From: Caryophanales bacterium UBA6259
GTDB taxonomy: Bacteria > Bacillota > Bacilli > Tepidibacillales > Tepidibacillaceae
DNA: 32,456 bases
Assembly: GCA_002441135.1 (NCBI GenBank)
Contig: DJVJ01000040.1
Coordinates: 1-32,456 of the forward strand
Reading direction: 5' to 3'
The notes beneath the pieces were generated by a model. That model was not told the origin of the DNA. It saw only the letters and a list, made by a program, of their open reading frames with translations, and searched no databases. This document shows, piece after piece, positions 7,580 through 15,700 of this stretch. Position 1 is the stretch's first letter. Each line of letters starts with the position of its first letter. Both the position numbers and the translations under genes were made by a program.

Positions 7580-9127
7580 TTATAATGCTTCAGAAATAGA
7601 TTTTGCTTGTAGGAATAATAATAGATAATCTTCACTACCTGTCTTGGAATCTGTACCAGACATGTTAAATCCACCAAATGGATGAACCCCTACAATTGCA
7701 CCTGTAGATTTACGGTTGAAGTATAGGTTACCTACATGTAGCTCTTTACGGCCTTTTTCAATAATTGCACGATCTTTTGCATATAAAGAACCTGTTAAAC
7801 CATACTCAGTATCATTGAAGATTCTAAATCCATCTTCAATATCCTCTGCTTTAATTACAGATAATACTGGTCCAAAGATTTCCTCTTGGCCAATTACTGC
7901 TTTAGAGTCTACATCAGCAAATACTGTTGGCTCGATATAGTAACCTACGGAATCATCATAGTTACCACCATGAACTAGACGGCCTTCTTTTTTACCAATT
8001 TCAATATATTTAGTAACGGTTTTGAATGCACTACCGTCAACAACTGGTCCTAAATAAACACTTCCATCCTCTGTATATCCACGCTTTAATGCAGCAGTTT
8101 TCTCTACTACCTTTGCAAGTACTTCATCATAAACATCCTTATGAATGATTGCGCGAGAGCCCGCAGAGCATTTTTGTCCTTGGAATCCAAATGCAGAAGC
8201 GACAATTGCTGTAGAAGCTGCTTCTAAATCTGCATCATTATTAACTAATACTGCGTCTTTACCACCCATTTCAGCAACTACACGCTTTACCCATTTTTGG
8301 CCTGGAGCCACCTGCGCTGCTTTTTGGAAAATACGAAGTCCAACTTCTTTAGAACCTGTAAAGGTGATGAAACGAGTTAATGGATGCTCTACTAAGAAAT
8401 CTCCAACTTCTCCACCACTACCTGGTAAGAAGTTAATAACACCAGCTGGCATACCTGCTTGCTCCATAATTTCTACAAACTTAGCGCCAATAATTGGAGT
8501 TGCACTTGCTGGCTTTAAAATAATAGTGTTACCTGCAACTACTGCACCACTTGCCATTCCTGTTAGGATTGCATTTGGGAAGTTCCATGGTGGAATAACA
8601 ATACCTACTCCTAATGGAATATAATAGTTGTCATTTGTCTCTCCTGGATATGGAGTAACGCTTTGAGAACCGCCAAGACGAATCATTTGGCGACCATAGA
8701 ACTCCATGAAGTCAATTGCTTCTGCTGTATCAGCATCTGCTTCTGGCCAGCTCTTACCAGCTTCATATACCATTACTGCAGATAATTCATGCTTTCTGCG
8801 TCTCATAATTGCTGCTGCTTTAAATAATAGACGAGCACGTGCATCTGGTGCCCAATTCTTCCACTCTTCAAATACTTCTGCTGCTTCTTTAATTGCACGA
8901 TCTGCTAATTCTTGAGTTGCTTTAGAAACAACACCTACAACCTCATCCTTCTTAGCTGGGTTGTAAGAAACAATTTTCTTTTCAGTAAAGATTCTTTCTC
9001 CATTAATAATTAGAGGATATTCTTTACCAAACTCTGATTTCACCAATGCTAGTGCTTCTTCAAATGCTTTACGGTTTTCCTCTTTACTAAAATCTGTAAG
9101 TGGCTCTGGTCTGTAATCCATAATCAT
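7580..9127 (-). CDS. pruA: 1-pyrroline-5-carboxylate (L-glutamate gamma-semialdehyde) dehydrogenase
   Basis: This enzyme oxidises glutamate semialdehyde to glutamate with NAD, the second step of proline degradation; Bacillus names are rocA or putC. The 515-residue protein is the single-function aldehyde dehydrogenase form. It has the cofactor-binding segment IPPWNFPNAI at about 178-187, the general base in VVAEMGGK (Glu286) and the catalytic cysteine in GFQGQKCSAGSR (Cys320). ATG at 9127 has AAAGGAG ten bases upstream. A sigma-54-type promoter precedes it, directly after the stop of the sigma-54 activator gene. It is transcribed away from proline dehydrogenase, the first enzyme of the pathway, unlike the putBC operon of B. 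subtilis. Confidence 0.96.
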   Translation of the reverse strand: MIMDYRPEPLTDFSKEENRKAFEEALALVKSEFGKEYPLIINGERIFTEKKIVSYNPAKKDEVVGVVSKATQELADRAIKEAAEVFEEWKNWAPDARARLLFKAAAIMRRRKHELSAVMVYEAGKSWPEADADTAEAIDFMEFYGRQMIRLGGSQSVTPYPGETNDNYYIPLGVGIVIPPWNFPNAILTGMASGAVVAGNTIILKPASATPIIGAKFVEIMEQAGMPAGVINFLPGSGGEVGDFLVEHPLTRFITFTGSKEVGLRIFQKAAQVAPGQKWVKRVVAEMGGKDAVLVNNDADLEAASTAIVASAFGFQGQKCSAGSRAIIHKDVYDEVLAKVVEKTAALKRGYTEDGSVYLGPVVDGSAFKTVTKYIEIGKKEGRLVHGGNYDDSVGYYIEPTVFADVDSKAVIGQEEIFGPVLSVIKAEDIEDGFRIFNDTEYGLTGSLYAKDRAIIEKGRKELHVGNLYFNRKSTGAIVGVHPFGGFNMSGTDSKTGSEDYLLLFLQAKSISEAL

Positions 9128-9201
9128 AAAAAAACAACTCCTTTATTCATAATTTAAATTATTATTATTTTAGTTAAAACTTGGCTCACATCAAAATATA
9201 A

Positions 9202-9218
9202 TGCAAGTATTATGCCAA
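9202..9218 (-). promoter_or_regulatory. Sigma-54 (-24/-12) promoter of the P5C dehydrogenase gene
   Basis: On the minus strand TTGGCAT (9212-9218), five bases, then TTGCA (9202-9206) gives the GG and GC doublets with the exact sigma-54 spacing. The start of transcription would be near 9190, about 63 bases before the ATG. The element begins 3 bases after the activator gene's stop codon. Confidence 0.85.
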
Positions 9219-9221
9219 TTT

Positions 9222-10817
9222 TTAATTTAAACCGTACTTCTCCATTTTATTATAGAGAGTCGCTCTAGAGATTCCTAATAGCTTTGCTGCGGCACTCTTG
9301 TTGTTATACGTTGTCTGTAATGCATGGCGAATTTTCTCTTCCTCACTGTTTGTTATAGATAACGTAGGATTTTCAGCAATCGTTATCACAGGAGGTAGCC
9401 CTTCCTCTAAAAAAGCTTTACTTCCTTTTTTCAGCATAGGTGGTAAGTGATGAGGTTCAATAATCTCCTCTTCACCAGACAAGATAATTAGTCGTTCTGC
9501 TGTATTCCTTAATTGCCTGATATTGCCTCTCCATTCATCTTGAAGAAACATCGACATCACCTTCGCTGAAATCCTAGGTACTAAAGTTCCATATTTCATG
9601 GAAAACTCTTTTAAAAATAAGGAAAGCAGCTCAGGTATATCTTCTTGCCTTTCCCTTAATGGCGGTATTGTTAGGGAGATAACATTTAACCGGTAGTAGA
9701 GGTCCTCTCTAAAGGTACCATTCTCCACCATCTCTTCAAGGTTACGATTGGTTGCTGTAATTATTCGCAGATCGACTGGAATAGAAGTATTACCACCAAG
9801 ACGATAAAATCGTTTTTCCTGTAATACCCTCAGTAGTTTTACTTGAAGGTCTAAGGGTAATTCTCCAACCTCATCCAGAAACAAAGTACCACCCTGAGCC
9901 AGATCGATTTTCCCCTTCTTTCCTTCCTTATTCCCACCAGTGAATGTTCCTTTTTCATAGCCAAACAATTCGCTCTCAAAAAGGGCGGTAGGTATTGCAC
10001 CACAGTTTATGGCAACAAAAGGCTTTTCTGCTCGGTGACTAGCACTGTGGATTGCCTCTGCAAATAGTTCTTTTCCTACACCACTTTCACCACTAATTAA
10101 AATTGTGGCATCGGTTTTACTAACCTTTTTCGCAATACTGATGGTATCCAAAATACTTTTGCTTTTTCCTTTGATTTTAGCAAAGGGATCCTGTAATTTG
10201 CCCTTTTCATATTTATTTTCTAAGTCATGAATATATGCCTTTGTGGTTGTTAATTCCTCATTTAATCGAACAAGATCACTAATATCCCTTTCGACAGAAA
10301 CACCACCAACTACTTGCCCATCTACAATAGCAGGAGTCGCATTAATCAACACATGAACATTGGCTGCTGGTTGATTATATTTCCTCTCTATTGGTTCTCC
10401 CTTTTTTAAAACCTGCTTAAGAATAACCGCTTCTTCTTGAAAAAAATTGGTGATAGGCTGTTGAAACACCTCAGTCTCTGTGTAGCCATAAAATTGCTCA
10501 GAGGCTTTATTCCAAATGATCACTTTCCCTTCTTGATTTACCCCAGTCACTGCATCATGAATGGAAGAAAGTAAAGCCTTTTGGTAGGCTAGTACTTTTT
10601 TATAGGAATGAAAAATAGCCACCATTAAATCCTTATACTCAACCCAGCCTACAAAACGATGGTATTGATCCTGCAACGCGATATTTTGTCCATCCTTCAC
10701 ATCTTTCAATTCTTCTATTAATGTATTTTCGTTACAAATCTTCATTTCAGCCACATTTAAATCTTCTTTCCATGGCTGGGCTATGTCCTTTAATAAGTGC
10801 CGAGGTAACAATAACAC
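9222..10817 (-). CDS. Sigma-54-dependent transcriptional activator of proline catabolism (RocR/PrdR-like)
   Basis: This 531-residue regulator activates sigma-54 RNA polymerase. In order it has an N-terminal sensor-like region (1-75, ending in a CBS-like FVGWVEYKDLM), a PAS domain (about 80-185), and an AAA+ domain (about 215-450). The AAA+ domain has Walker A GESGVGKE (243-250), Walker B TLFLDE (311-316), and a sigma-54 contact loop GTFTGG (290-295) in place of the usual GAFTGA. A Fis-type helix-turn-helix (KSAAAKLLGISRATLYNKM) closes the protein. The start is GTG at 10817, with GAAGGA eight bases upstream. It sits between the two proline-degradation genes, both with sigma-54 promoters, which makes it their likely activator. 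The inducer is not evident. Confidence 0.93.
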   Translation of the reverse strand: MLLLPRHLLKDIAQPWKEDLNVAEMKICNENTLIEELKDVKDGQNIALQDQYHRFVGWVEYKDLMVAIFHSYKKVLAYQKALLSSIHDAVTGVNQEGKVIIWNKASEQFYGYTETEVFQQPITNFFQEEAVILKQVLKKGEPIERKYNQPAANVHVLINATPAIVDGQVVGGVSVERDISDLVRLNEELTTTKAYIHDLENKYEKGKLQDPFAKIKGKSKSILDTISIAKKVSKTDATILISGESGVGKELFAEAIHSASHRAEKPFVAINCGAIPTALFESELFGYEKGTFTGGNKEGKKGKIDLAQGGTLFLDEVGELPLDLQVKLLRVLQEKRFYRLGGNTSIPVDLRIITATNRNLEEMVENGTFREDLYYRLNVISLTIPPLRERQEDIPELLSLFLKEFSMKYGTLVPRISAKVMSMFLQDEWRGNIRQLRNTAERLIILSGEEEIIEPHHLPPMLKKGSKAFLEEGLPPVITIAENPTLSITNSEEEKIRHALQTTYNNKSAAAKLLGISRATLYNKMEKYGLN

Positions 10818-10850
10818 GATGGACTTCCTTCTTTCGCCTTAAGTTTCTGA

Positions 10851-10921
10851 ATTATACAATTATGTTTAATGTTAATTCTATTTTATACAATTTTGTCTAA
10901 TTTGACTAGACATAATGTCTA
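10851..10921. promoter_or_regulatory. Candidate upstream activator sites: two direct repeats and a 15-bp palindrome
   Basis: An 18-base sequence at 10851-10868 (ATTATACAATTATGTTTA) recurs at 10882-10899 with 15 of 18 matches and an offset of 31 bases, about three helical turns. It is followed at 10907-10921 by the perfect palindrome TAGACAT-A-ATGTCTA. The half-site TGTCTA/TAGACA occurs three times in 28 bases. The cluster ends about 40 bases upstream of the -24 element of the proline dehydrogenase promoter and overlaps the start region of the activator gene. The role is inferred from position. The TTGTATAAT within the first repeat could instead be the -10 of the activator gene. Confidence 0.55.
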
Positions 10922-10961
10922 AAAATTATGCATCTTTTGTTTTTTATCCTTTTTAACAAAA

Positions 10962-10978
10962 TTGGCACGATTATTGCA
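10962..10978 (+). promoter_or_regulatory. Sigma-54 (-24/-12) promoter of the proline dehydrogenase gene
   Basis: TTGGCAC (10962-10968), five bases, then TTGCA (10974-10978) matches the sigma-54 consensus at every key position. Transcription should start near 10990, giving a leader of about 50 bases before the ATG at 11039. Confidence 0.92.
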
Positions 10979-11038
10979 ATATTATAAAAAGTAAATCGCA
11001 TATATTTTTATATAAGCAAATTAAACGGGGTGAATAAA

Positions 11039-11968
11039 ATGGCATTTGATCAGTTAGGACGTAAAGTAGTATTAGGTATTGCAGGAAACCGAACTGTTAC
11101 AAATATTGTTACAAAGCACGGAATGCGTCTAGGAGCAAAACGTTTTATTGCAGGAGAGTCTGTAGACCAAGCTGCAGAAATGGTTAGAAGGGTCAATCAG
11201 GAAGGCTTAGTCGCAACGCTAGACCATGTTGGAGAAAGCGTATCCACAAAAGAGGAAGCCATTCACGCAACAAACGAAGCAATTGGAATTTTTGATATTA
11301 TTGATAAGTATAAGCTTGATTCCAATGTATCTGTTAAACTTACTCAATTAGGATTAGGTTTGGACCACAGCTTTGCGTTAGAAAATATGGACCGTATTGT
11401 AGCAGCAGCAAAGGCGCATAACAATTTTGTTCGTATTGATATTGAAGACTCACCAGTAACTCAAATTACTATTGATATCTTTAAAAATGTACTTGCGAAA
11501 TACGGAAAAGAACACGTAGGTTTAGTGCTTCAATCCTATTTGTATCGAACTGAGCAAGACTTGATTGACCTTGGCAAAGCAGGGGTAAATATCCGTATGG
11601 TTAAGGGTGCTTACAAGGAGCCGAAGGAAGTGGCTTTCCCTAAGAAAAAAGACGTCGATGATAATTTTAATAAGCTAGTAAAGCTTCATTTAGAGAACGG
11701 AAACTATATTGCAGTTGCTTCTCATGATGAGAACATTATTAATGAGACAAAGCGTTATGTAAAGGAAAACAACATCAGTAATGATAGATTTGAATTCCAA
11801 ATGCTGTATGGTGTTCGTAATCAATTACAACGAGATTTAGCAAAAGAGGGATACAAGGTTCGTGTTTATACTCCATATGGTCAGCATTGGTATCCGTATT
11901 TTTCTAGACGAATTGCAGAAAGACCTGCAAATGGATTATTCATTTTAAAAAGTATGTTTAAAGGCTAA
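11039..11968 (+). CDS. putB: Proline dehydrogenase (monofunctional, PutB type)
   Basis: This flavoenzyme oxidises proline to 1-pyrroline-5-carboxylate, passing electrons to the quinone pool. The 309-residue protein has the single-function Gram-positive form with the PRODH barrel signatures HGMRLGAKRFIAGES near the N-terminus, RMVKGAYKE, ASHDE, FQMLYGVR and the proline-binding RRIAERPAN near the end. I start at ATG 11039, with GGGGTGA six bases upstream; the in-frame GTG at 11030 lies inside this site and has none of its own. It has a strong sigma-54 promoter, a separate enhancer-like repeat region, and its own terminator. Its product is the substrate of the dehydrogenase at 7580-9127. Confidence 0.95.
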   Translation: MAFDQLGRKVVLGIAGNRTVTNIVTKHGMRLGAKRFIAGESVDQAAEMVRRVNQEGLVATLDHVGESVSTKEEAIHATNEAIGIFDIIDKYKLDSNVSVKLTQLGLGLDHSFALENMDRIVAAAKAHNNFVRIDIEDSPVTQITIDIFKNVLAKYGKEHVGLVLQSYLYRTEQDLIDLGKAGVNIRMVKGAYKEPKEVAFPKKKDVDDNFNKLVKLHLENGNYIAVASHDENIINETKRYVKENNISNDRFEFQMLYGVRNQLQRDLAKEGYKVRVYTPYGQHWYPYFSRRIAERPANGLFILKSMFKG

Positions 11969-11993
11969 AAGAGCGCCAAAGCGCTCTTTTTTT
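11967..11993. terminator. Intrinsic terminator shared by putB and camS
   Basis: AAAAGAGCGC and GCGCTCTTTT form a 10-bp stem with loop CAAA, followed by more T residues on the plus strand and a short U run on the minus strand. It starts inside the putB stop codon region and ends 10 bases from the camS stop. Confidence 0.9.
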
Positions 11994-12002
11994 AATTACT
12001 AA

Positions 12003-13076
12003 TTATGGTTGGTAGGTAGTTCTGAAGATATGCATAAAATCATCCCCATTTGCTTGTCTTACATAAATAGCTTTAGGCTGATCAATGGAATTAACATATA
12101 AATTAAGTTGAATATCCTTTTGGAAAAACTCCGGAATAATTGAAATCGCAAATTGAGTTAATTGAATAATTTCAACCGTGGAATCTGTTTCCGTGTTTAC
12201 TCGAATGGTGAGCTCTACTAATTCACCATTTACTTTTTTAGCAAGTCCTACTACACCTGAATATCTTGGTAGGTATTCATCCATCTCTTTCTTAAAATAA
12301 TTAAAACCCCGTACGATTTCACTGTCTTTATCCTCTAATCCACTAAGTGAGGAGGGAAGAAAGATAAAATACTCATTAACCTTTTTCCAATCTTCTATTT
12401 GTTCACTTTTTCCTTTTACATTCCCTTGAAAAATAAATGTTCCTGGTAGCTTAACATCATTTTCTTCGGTTTTCATTACAGCGAAATAAATAGAAGGTTC
12501 TTCTAAATTTTTTCTTTTTCTAATTAAGGAAGCTAGATCTTCAATAATTCTCAAAGAATTTTCCTCTAGTTCTTTTTCTGTATAGAATTTCTTTACTTTT
12601 TGCCCTTCGACTTCTACCTCGTAAGTAGAGGAAACAAGAATGCCAATAACAATTCCACCATATTTGCCATCCTCATAAAGATAATCGTGCTCTGTTACAG
12701 AATATAAAAAGTTTTCATTCCCTTTTTGCTTAAATAAAGGTTCAATTTCGTTCATAGTTAATGCTTGACCTTCTTGGAAAACAAATTGCGCTGGGTCGTA
12801 GTTTTGTTTGGCAAGTTCAATTAAACCCATTTCAAAATGATTAGCATTTAAACGGGTTGGAATCTTGATTAGCATTCTTCCAATAGGACTACTTTTATAG
12901 GGAAGTACTCCCCGATAATATTCCTCATTCACCTTTATAGAAGGAGCTATAATAGAGGTTGATTCCTCCTGTATTTGATCTTTTGGAATAGATTCATCAG
13001 AAGAACAACCACTAGTAATGATACTAATAAAGATAAATAGCATTAAGAGTACGTGAAAATAGTATTTTTTATTCAT
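12003..13076 (-). CDS. camS: CamS-family lipoprotein (YerH)
   Basis: This is a surface lipoprotein of the CamS family, known in staphylococci as a sex-pheromone precursor and in B. subtilis as YerH; its cellular role is unclear. The 357-residue protein has a signal peptide with a lipobox ending at Cys24 (ITSGC). The body has family stretches YYRGVLPYKSSPIGRM, NYDPAQFVFQEGQALT and YLPRYSGVVGLAK. ATG at 13076 has AAGGAG upstream. In B. subtilis this gene follows ligA directly; here nearly 9 kb of other genes separate them. The TSGC end of the signal peptide does not itself prove pheromone processing. Confidence 0.9.
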   Translation of the reverse strand: MNKKYYFHVLLMLFIFISIITSGCSSDESIPKDQIQEESTSIIAPSIKVNEEYYRGVLPYKSSPIGRMLIKIPTRLNANHFEMGLIELAKQNYDPAQFVFQEGQALTMNEIEPLFKQKGNENFLYSVTEHDYLYEDGKYGGIVIGILVSSTYEVEVEGQKVKKFYTEKELEENSLRIIEDLASLIRKRKNLEEPSIYFAVMKTEENDVKLPGTFIFQGNVKGKSEQIEDWKKVNEYFIFLPSSLSGLEDKDSEIVRGFNYFKKEMDEYLPRYSGVVGLAKKVNGELVELTIRVNTETDSTVEIIQLTQFAISIIPEFFQKDIQLNLYVNSIDQPKAIYVRQANGDDFMHIFRTTYQP

Positions 13077-13130
13077 ACGAAATTTTCTCCTTAAAATAAT
13101 ATTACAATTGAATTACAGTAACGAAATTAT

Positions 13131-13160
13131 TTGCATTCTACGTGAATTTTCTTATACAAT
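13131..13160 (+). promoter_or_regulatory. Sigma-A-type promoter for the YtvI-like gene
   Basis: TTGCAT at 13131-13136 is followed after 18 bases by TACAAT at 13155-13160 (or after 16 bases by TATACA at 13153-13158). It sits about 35 bases upstream of the ATG at 13195 on the plus strand. Confidence 0.5.
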
Positions 13161-13194
13161 GAAAAAAAGATAACATAATAGAAAGGGCTTGTAC

Positions 13195-14259
13195 ATGGTA
13201 ACTTTTGCTCATAAGGTGCTCATCACAATTGGTATAATTTTGGGAGTAATACTCTTTGCTGCGGCAATCTTTTTTGTTTTGCCCCATTTCACTCCTTTTA
13301 TCATTGCTTTCTTTATTGCTTTAATGCTAGAGCCAGCAAATAACTGGATGATTAAACACGGGAAGATAAAAAGGGTATTTGCTGTTAATATTTCTTTTTT
13401 CATTTTTCTTGGTTCTGTTTTATTACTCTCCTATTTTATTATAACGAAAATAACGATAGAAATGGTTGCATTCATCAAGAATATTCAAAGAAATATTCCT
13501 CAGATTCAAAATTATCTATCTGAGCTTTATTATCAATCATTACATATCATTGAAATGGCACCAAAGGAAGTGGCTGATCAAATTTATTATTGGTTTAATA
13601 ATTTATTAACCAACATTCAAACCAGCAACATTATCACCACAATCGGTGGCCAAACTTATAATTTAACAACGGCAATACCAAACCTATTCTTTATAATGAT
13701 ACTAATATTTGTTTCTCTCTATTTATTTAGCATTAATTTACCTAATATTAAACATAAATTTTATAGCTTTTTTAGTGACAAGTCTGCTGCTAAAGCAAAA
13801 ATTATCCTACTTGACTTAAGAAATGCTACTATTGGTTTTTTGCAGGCTCAAGTTATTTTAAGTACAATCACCTATTTTATTAGTTTAATTGGCTTACTTA
13901 TTCTTGATATTCGCTTTGCCCTTGCTATCTCCTTACTGATTATTGTGGTAGATATTTTACCTATTTTGGGTACAGGATCAGTATTAGTACCGTGGGCAGT
14001 ATTTTCCATAACTCAAGGAAATCTCTTTGTTGGTATTGGCCTAATTGTCTTATTTATCGTGATTACTGTAGTACGTCGAATTATTGAACCGAGAATTCTC
14101 GGTGAAAAAATTGGTTTAAGCTCTTTAGCGACCTTAATTAGTATCTGGGTTGGTTTTAAGGCCCTTGGCGTAGTTGGGGTTTTTCTTGGTCCACTATTAA
14201 TTATTTTATATCTCGCATTAGTTAAAGCGGAAGTAATTCGATTTAAATTAAAAATTTAA
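13195..14259 (+). CDS. AI-2E family membrane protein, YtvI-like
   Basis: This 354-residue polytopic protein belongs to the AI-2E/PerM superfamily. It has two N-terminal helices with the typical LPHFTPFIIAFFIALMLEP, a long soluble stretch of about 80 residues (helical, with QIQNYLSELYYQ), then a C-terminal bundle including VVDILPILGTGSVLVPW and the conserved RRIIEPRILGEKIGLSSL. The N-terminal segment resembles YtvI, a sporulation-associated member, but substrate and role are unknown. Despite the family name there is no evidence for autoinducer export here. ATG at 13195 has GAAAGGG seven bases upstream and is preferred to the in-frame TTG at 13189. Confidence 0.85.
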   Translation: MVTFAHKVLITIGIILGVILFAAAIFFVLPHFTPFIIAFFIALMLEPANNWMIKHGKIKRVFAVNISFFIFLGSVLLLSYFIITKITIEMVAFIKNIQRNIPQIQNYLSELYYQSLHIIEMAPKEVADQIYYWFNNLLTNIQTSNIITTIGGQTYNLTTAIPNLFFIMILIFVSLYLFSINLPNIKHKFYSFFSDKSAAKAKIILLDLRNATIGFLQAQVILSTITYFISLIGLLILDIRFALAISLLIIVVDILPILGTGSVLVPWAVFSITQGNLFVGIGLIVLFIVITVVRRIIEPRILGEKIGLSSLATLISIWVGFKALGVVGVFLGPLLIILYLALVKAEVIRFKLKI

Positions 14260-14269
14260 ATAAATTATT

Positions 14270-14303
14270 AAAGGGTGAGAATCGCAATGATTTCACCCTT
14301 TTT
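14270..14303. terminator. Bidirectional terminator between the YtvI-like and DedA genes
   Basis: AAAGGGTGA pairs with TCACCCTTT, extended inward by AATC/GATT with one bulged base, loop GCAAT, and a T tail on the plus strand. It lies between convergent genes ending at 14259 and 14314. Confidence 0.8.
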
Positions 14304-14313
14304 AAAACCTCTA

Positions 14314-14931
14314 TTATTCATTATCTTTTTTTAACTTCCTGTTATTTAGGTTATTTTTATTAAATAAAAGAATAATTCCTACAATCACAATAACTGCAAT
14401 TAACAAATACGACTGAAATAAATTAAACACCTGTTGCCAGCGGTTAGCCATAATAAATCCAAATAGCAGCCAAGTTGCTGACCAAAAGGTAAATCCAAGA
14501 AAGCTATACCCGATAAATGTACCCCACTTCATCCCACCGATTCCTGCAACATAGGATGAAACAGTTCTTACACCCGGTAAATGTCTCCCTAAAATTAAGA
14601 CGAGTGCACCATATTTTGCTGATAAATCAACAGTTTTATCAATATGCCTTTCCTTTAAAAACATCCATTTATGATAACGATATAAAATATTAACGCCATA
14701 ATTTCTACCTAGATAAAAAGAAATTAAGGAACCTGCCCACGCACCAATGGAAGCAGCCAAAATCGTTGGAATTAGTGCAAATTTACCCTGCTTTGCTAGG
14801 TATCCGAAAATAACTAGAACAGTCTCTCCCGGAAATGGTAATCCCATTCCTTCAATCATCAAACCAAAACTTAAGCCGATTAATCCGAGATACGTCATAA
14901 TATCAAGGATTATTTGTACAATCCATTCCAT
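14314..14931 (-). CDS. DedA-family membrane protein
   Basis: This 205-residue membrane protein belongs to the DedA/SNARE-associated (VTT) family; members act in envelope homeostasis and some flip undecaprenyl phosphate. It has the family signatures EGMGLPFPGE near residue 30 and GRHLPGVRTVSSYVAGIGGM in the middle, including the conserved Arg-x-x-Pro-Gly-x-Arg, with about five hydrophobic segments and a basic C-terminal tail. I start at ATG 14931, which has GAGGTG just upstream, rather than the in-frame TTG at 14943. It stands between a convergent membrane protein and the two-component system and is probably a single gene. The transported lipid cannot be told. Confidence 0.9.
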   Translation of the reverse strand: MEWIVQIILDIMTYLGLIGLSFGLMIEGMGLPFPGETVLVIFGYLAKQGKFALIPTILAASIGAWAGSLISFYLGRNYGVNILYRYHKWMFLKERHIDKTVDLSAKYGALVLILGRHLPGVRTVSSYVAGIGGMKWGTFIGYSFLGFTFWSATWLLFGFIMANRWQQVFNLFQSYLLIAVIVIVGIILLFNKNNLNNRKLKKDNE

Positions 14932-15004
14932 ATAACACCTCAAGCATCCAAATGTATGTTGATTATATCTAGCTTATTATTCCCAATCCAGAAAAATTGA
15001 CTCT

Positions 15005-15679
15005 TTAAAAAGAATAACGATTAATTGGTCTGCCAATTGAACCATATTGGATTTCAAGCTTTAACTTATTCGACTTCGCTAGATATTCTAGATATCTTCG
15101 AACTGTTACTCTAGCGAGCCCTGTTCCCTTTGCTACTTCATCAGCAGATAATGGCTCCTCCGCCTTCACTAAATAATGCAATATTTGTTTCATAGTAATC
15201 TCATTTAATCCTTTCGGTAATCCGGTATCCTTTTCCACATCCTTTAAGGATTGAACCATTTTATCAAGGTCCTTTTGGCTAAACTCCTCTGTTCCTCTTA
15301 ATCGAAAAATCATTTGCTCATATCTTTCCAATGCAGTTTTTAAACGATCAAAACGAAATGGTTTAATAATATAGTCAATCGCACCAAAACGAAATACCTG
15401 TTGAATCGTTTCAACATCTCTTGCTGCTGTAACTAAGATAAAATCTGTATCCTCCAAGCTCATTCTCACTTGTTTAATCACCTCTAGACCATTCGTATCC
15501 GGAAGATAAAAATCTAACACCACCAGCTGAGGCTTTTGATTAAGAATAGCTTGAATCGCTTCTTGACCATTTTTTGCAGTTCCAATTACTTTAAATCCAT
15601 GTAAAGTCTCTATAAATTGTTTGTTTACCTCTAATACCATTGCATCATCTTCAACAATTAACAATCTAATTTCTTTCAT
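15005..15679 (-). CDS. dctR: Response regulator, CitB/DctR family
   Basis: This 224-residue regulator is the partner of the sensor kinase just upstream, 21 bases apart. The receiver domain (1-120) has the acidic pair Asp11-Asp12, phosphoacceptor Asp56 in VVLDFYLPD, Thr84 and Lys106. The C-terminal part has a winged helix with SADEVAKGTGLARVTVRRYLEYL, typical of the CitB/DcuR/DctR group that controls carboxylate uptake and metabolism. The group and the neighbouring TRAP genes suggest it activates the dctP operon. Exact name (DctR, CitT or MalR) is by context. Confidence 0.9.
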   Translation of the reverse strand: MKEIRLLIVEDDAMVLEVNKQFIETLHGFKVIGTAKNGQEAIQAILNQKPQLVVLDFYLPDTNGLEVIKQVRMSLEDTDFILVTAARDVETIQQVFRFGAIDYIIKPFRFDRLKTALERYEQMIFRLRGTEEFSQKDLDKMVQSLKDVEKDTGLPKGLNEITMKQILHYLVKAEEPLSADEVAKGTGLARVTVRRYLEYLAKSNKLKLEIQYGSIGRPINRYSF

Positions 15680-15700
15680 TGGTCATCTCCTTTTTCTTCA

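Noticed and set aside
7444..7677. 77-codon minus-strand frame overlapping the end of the P5C dehydrogenase gene
   Set aside because: It lies partly inside a certain gene in another frame and covers the terminator hairpins; the product has no protein-like pattern.
8145..8624. 159-codon plus-strand frame inside the P5C dehydrogenase gene
   Set aside because: Antisense shadow of a highly conserved coding sequence with the correct codon periodicity on the minus strand; no ribosome site.
13195..14259. Functional link between the AI-2E-family protein and luxS
   Set aside because: The family name is historical, the gene is about 9 kb from luxS, and the protein looks more like YtvI.
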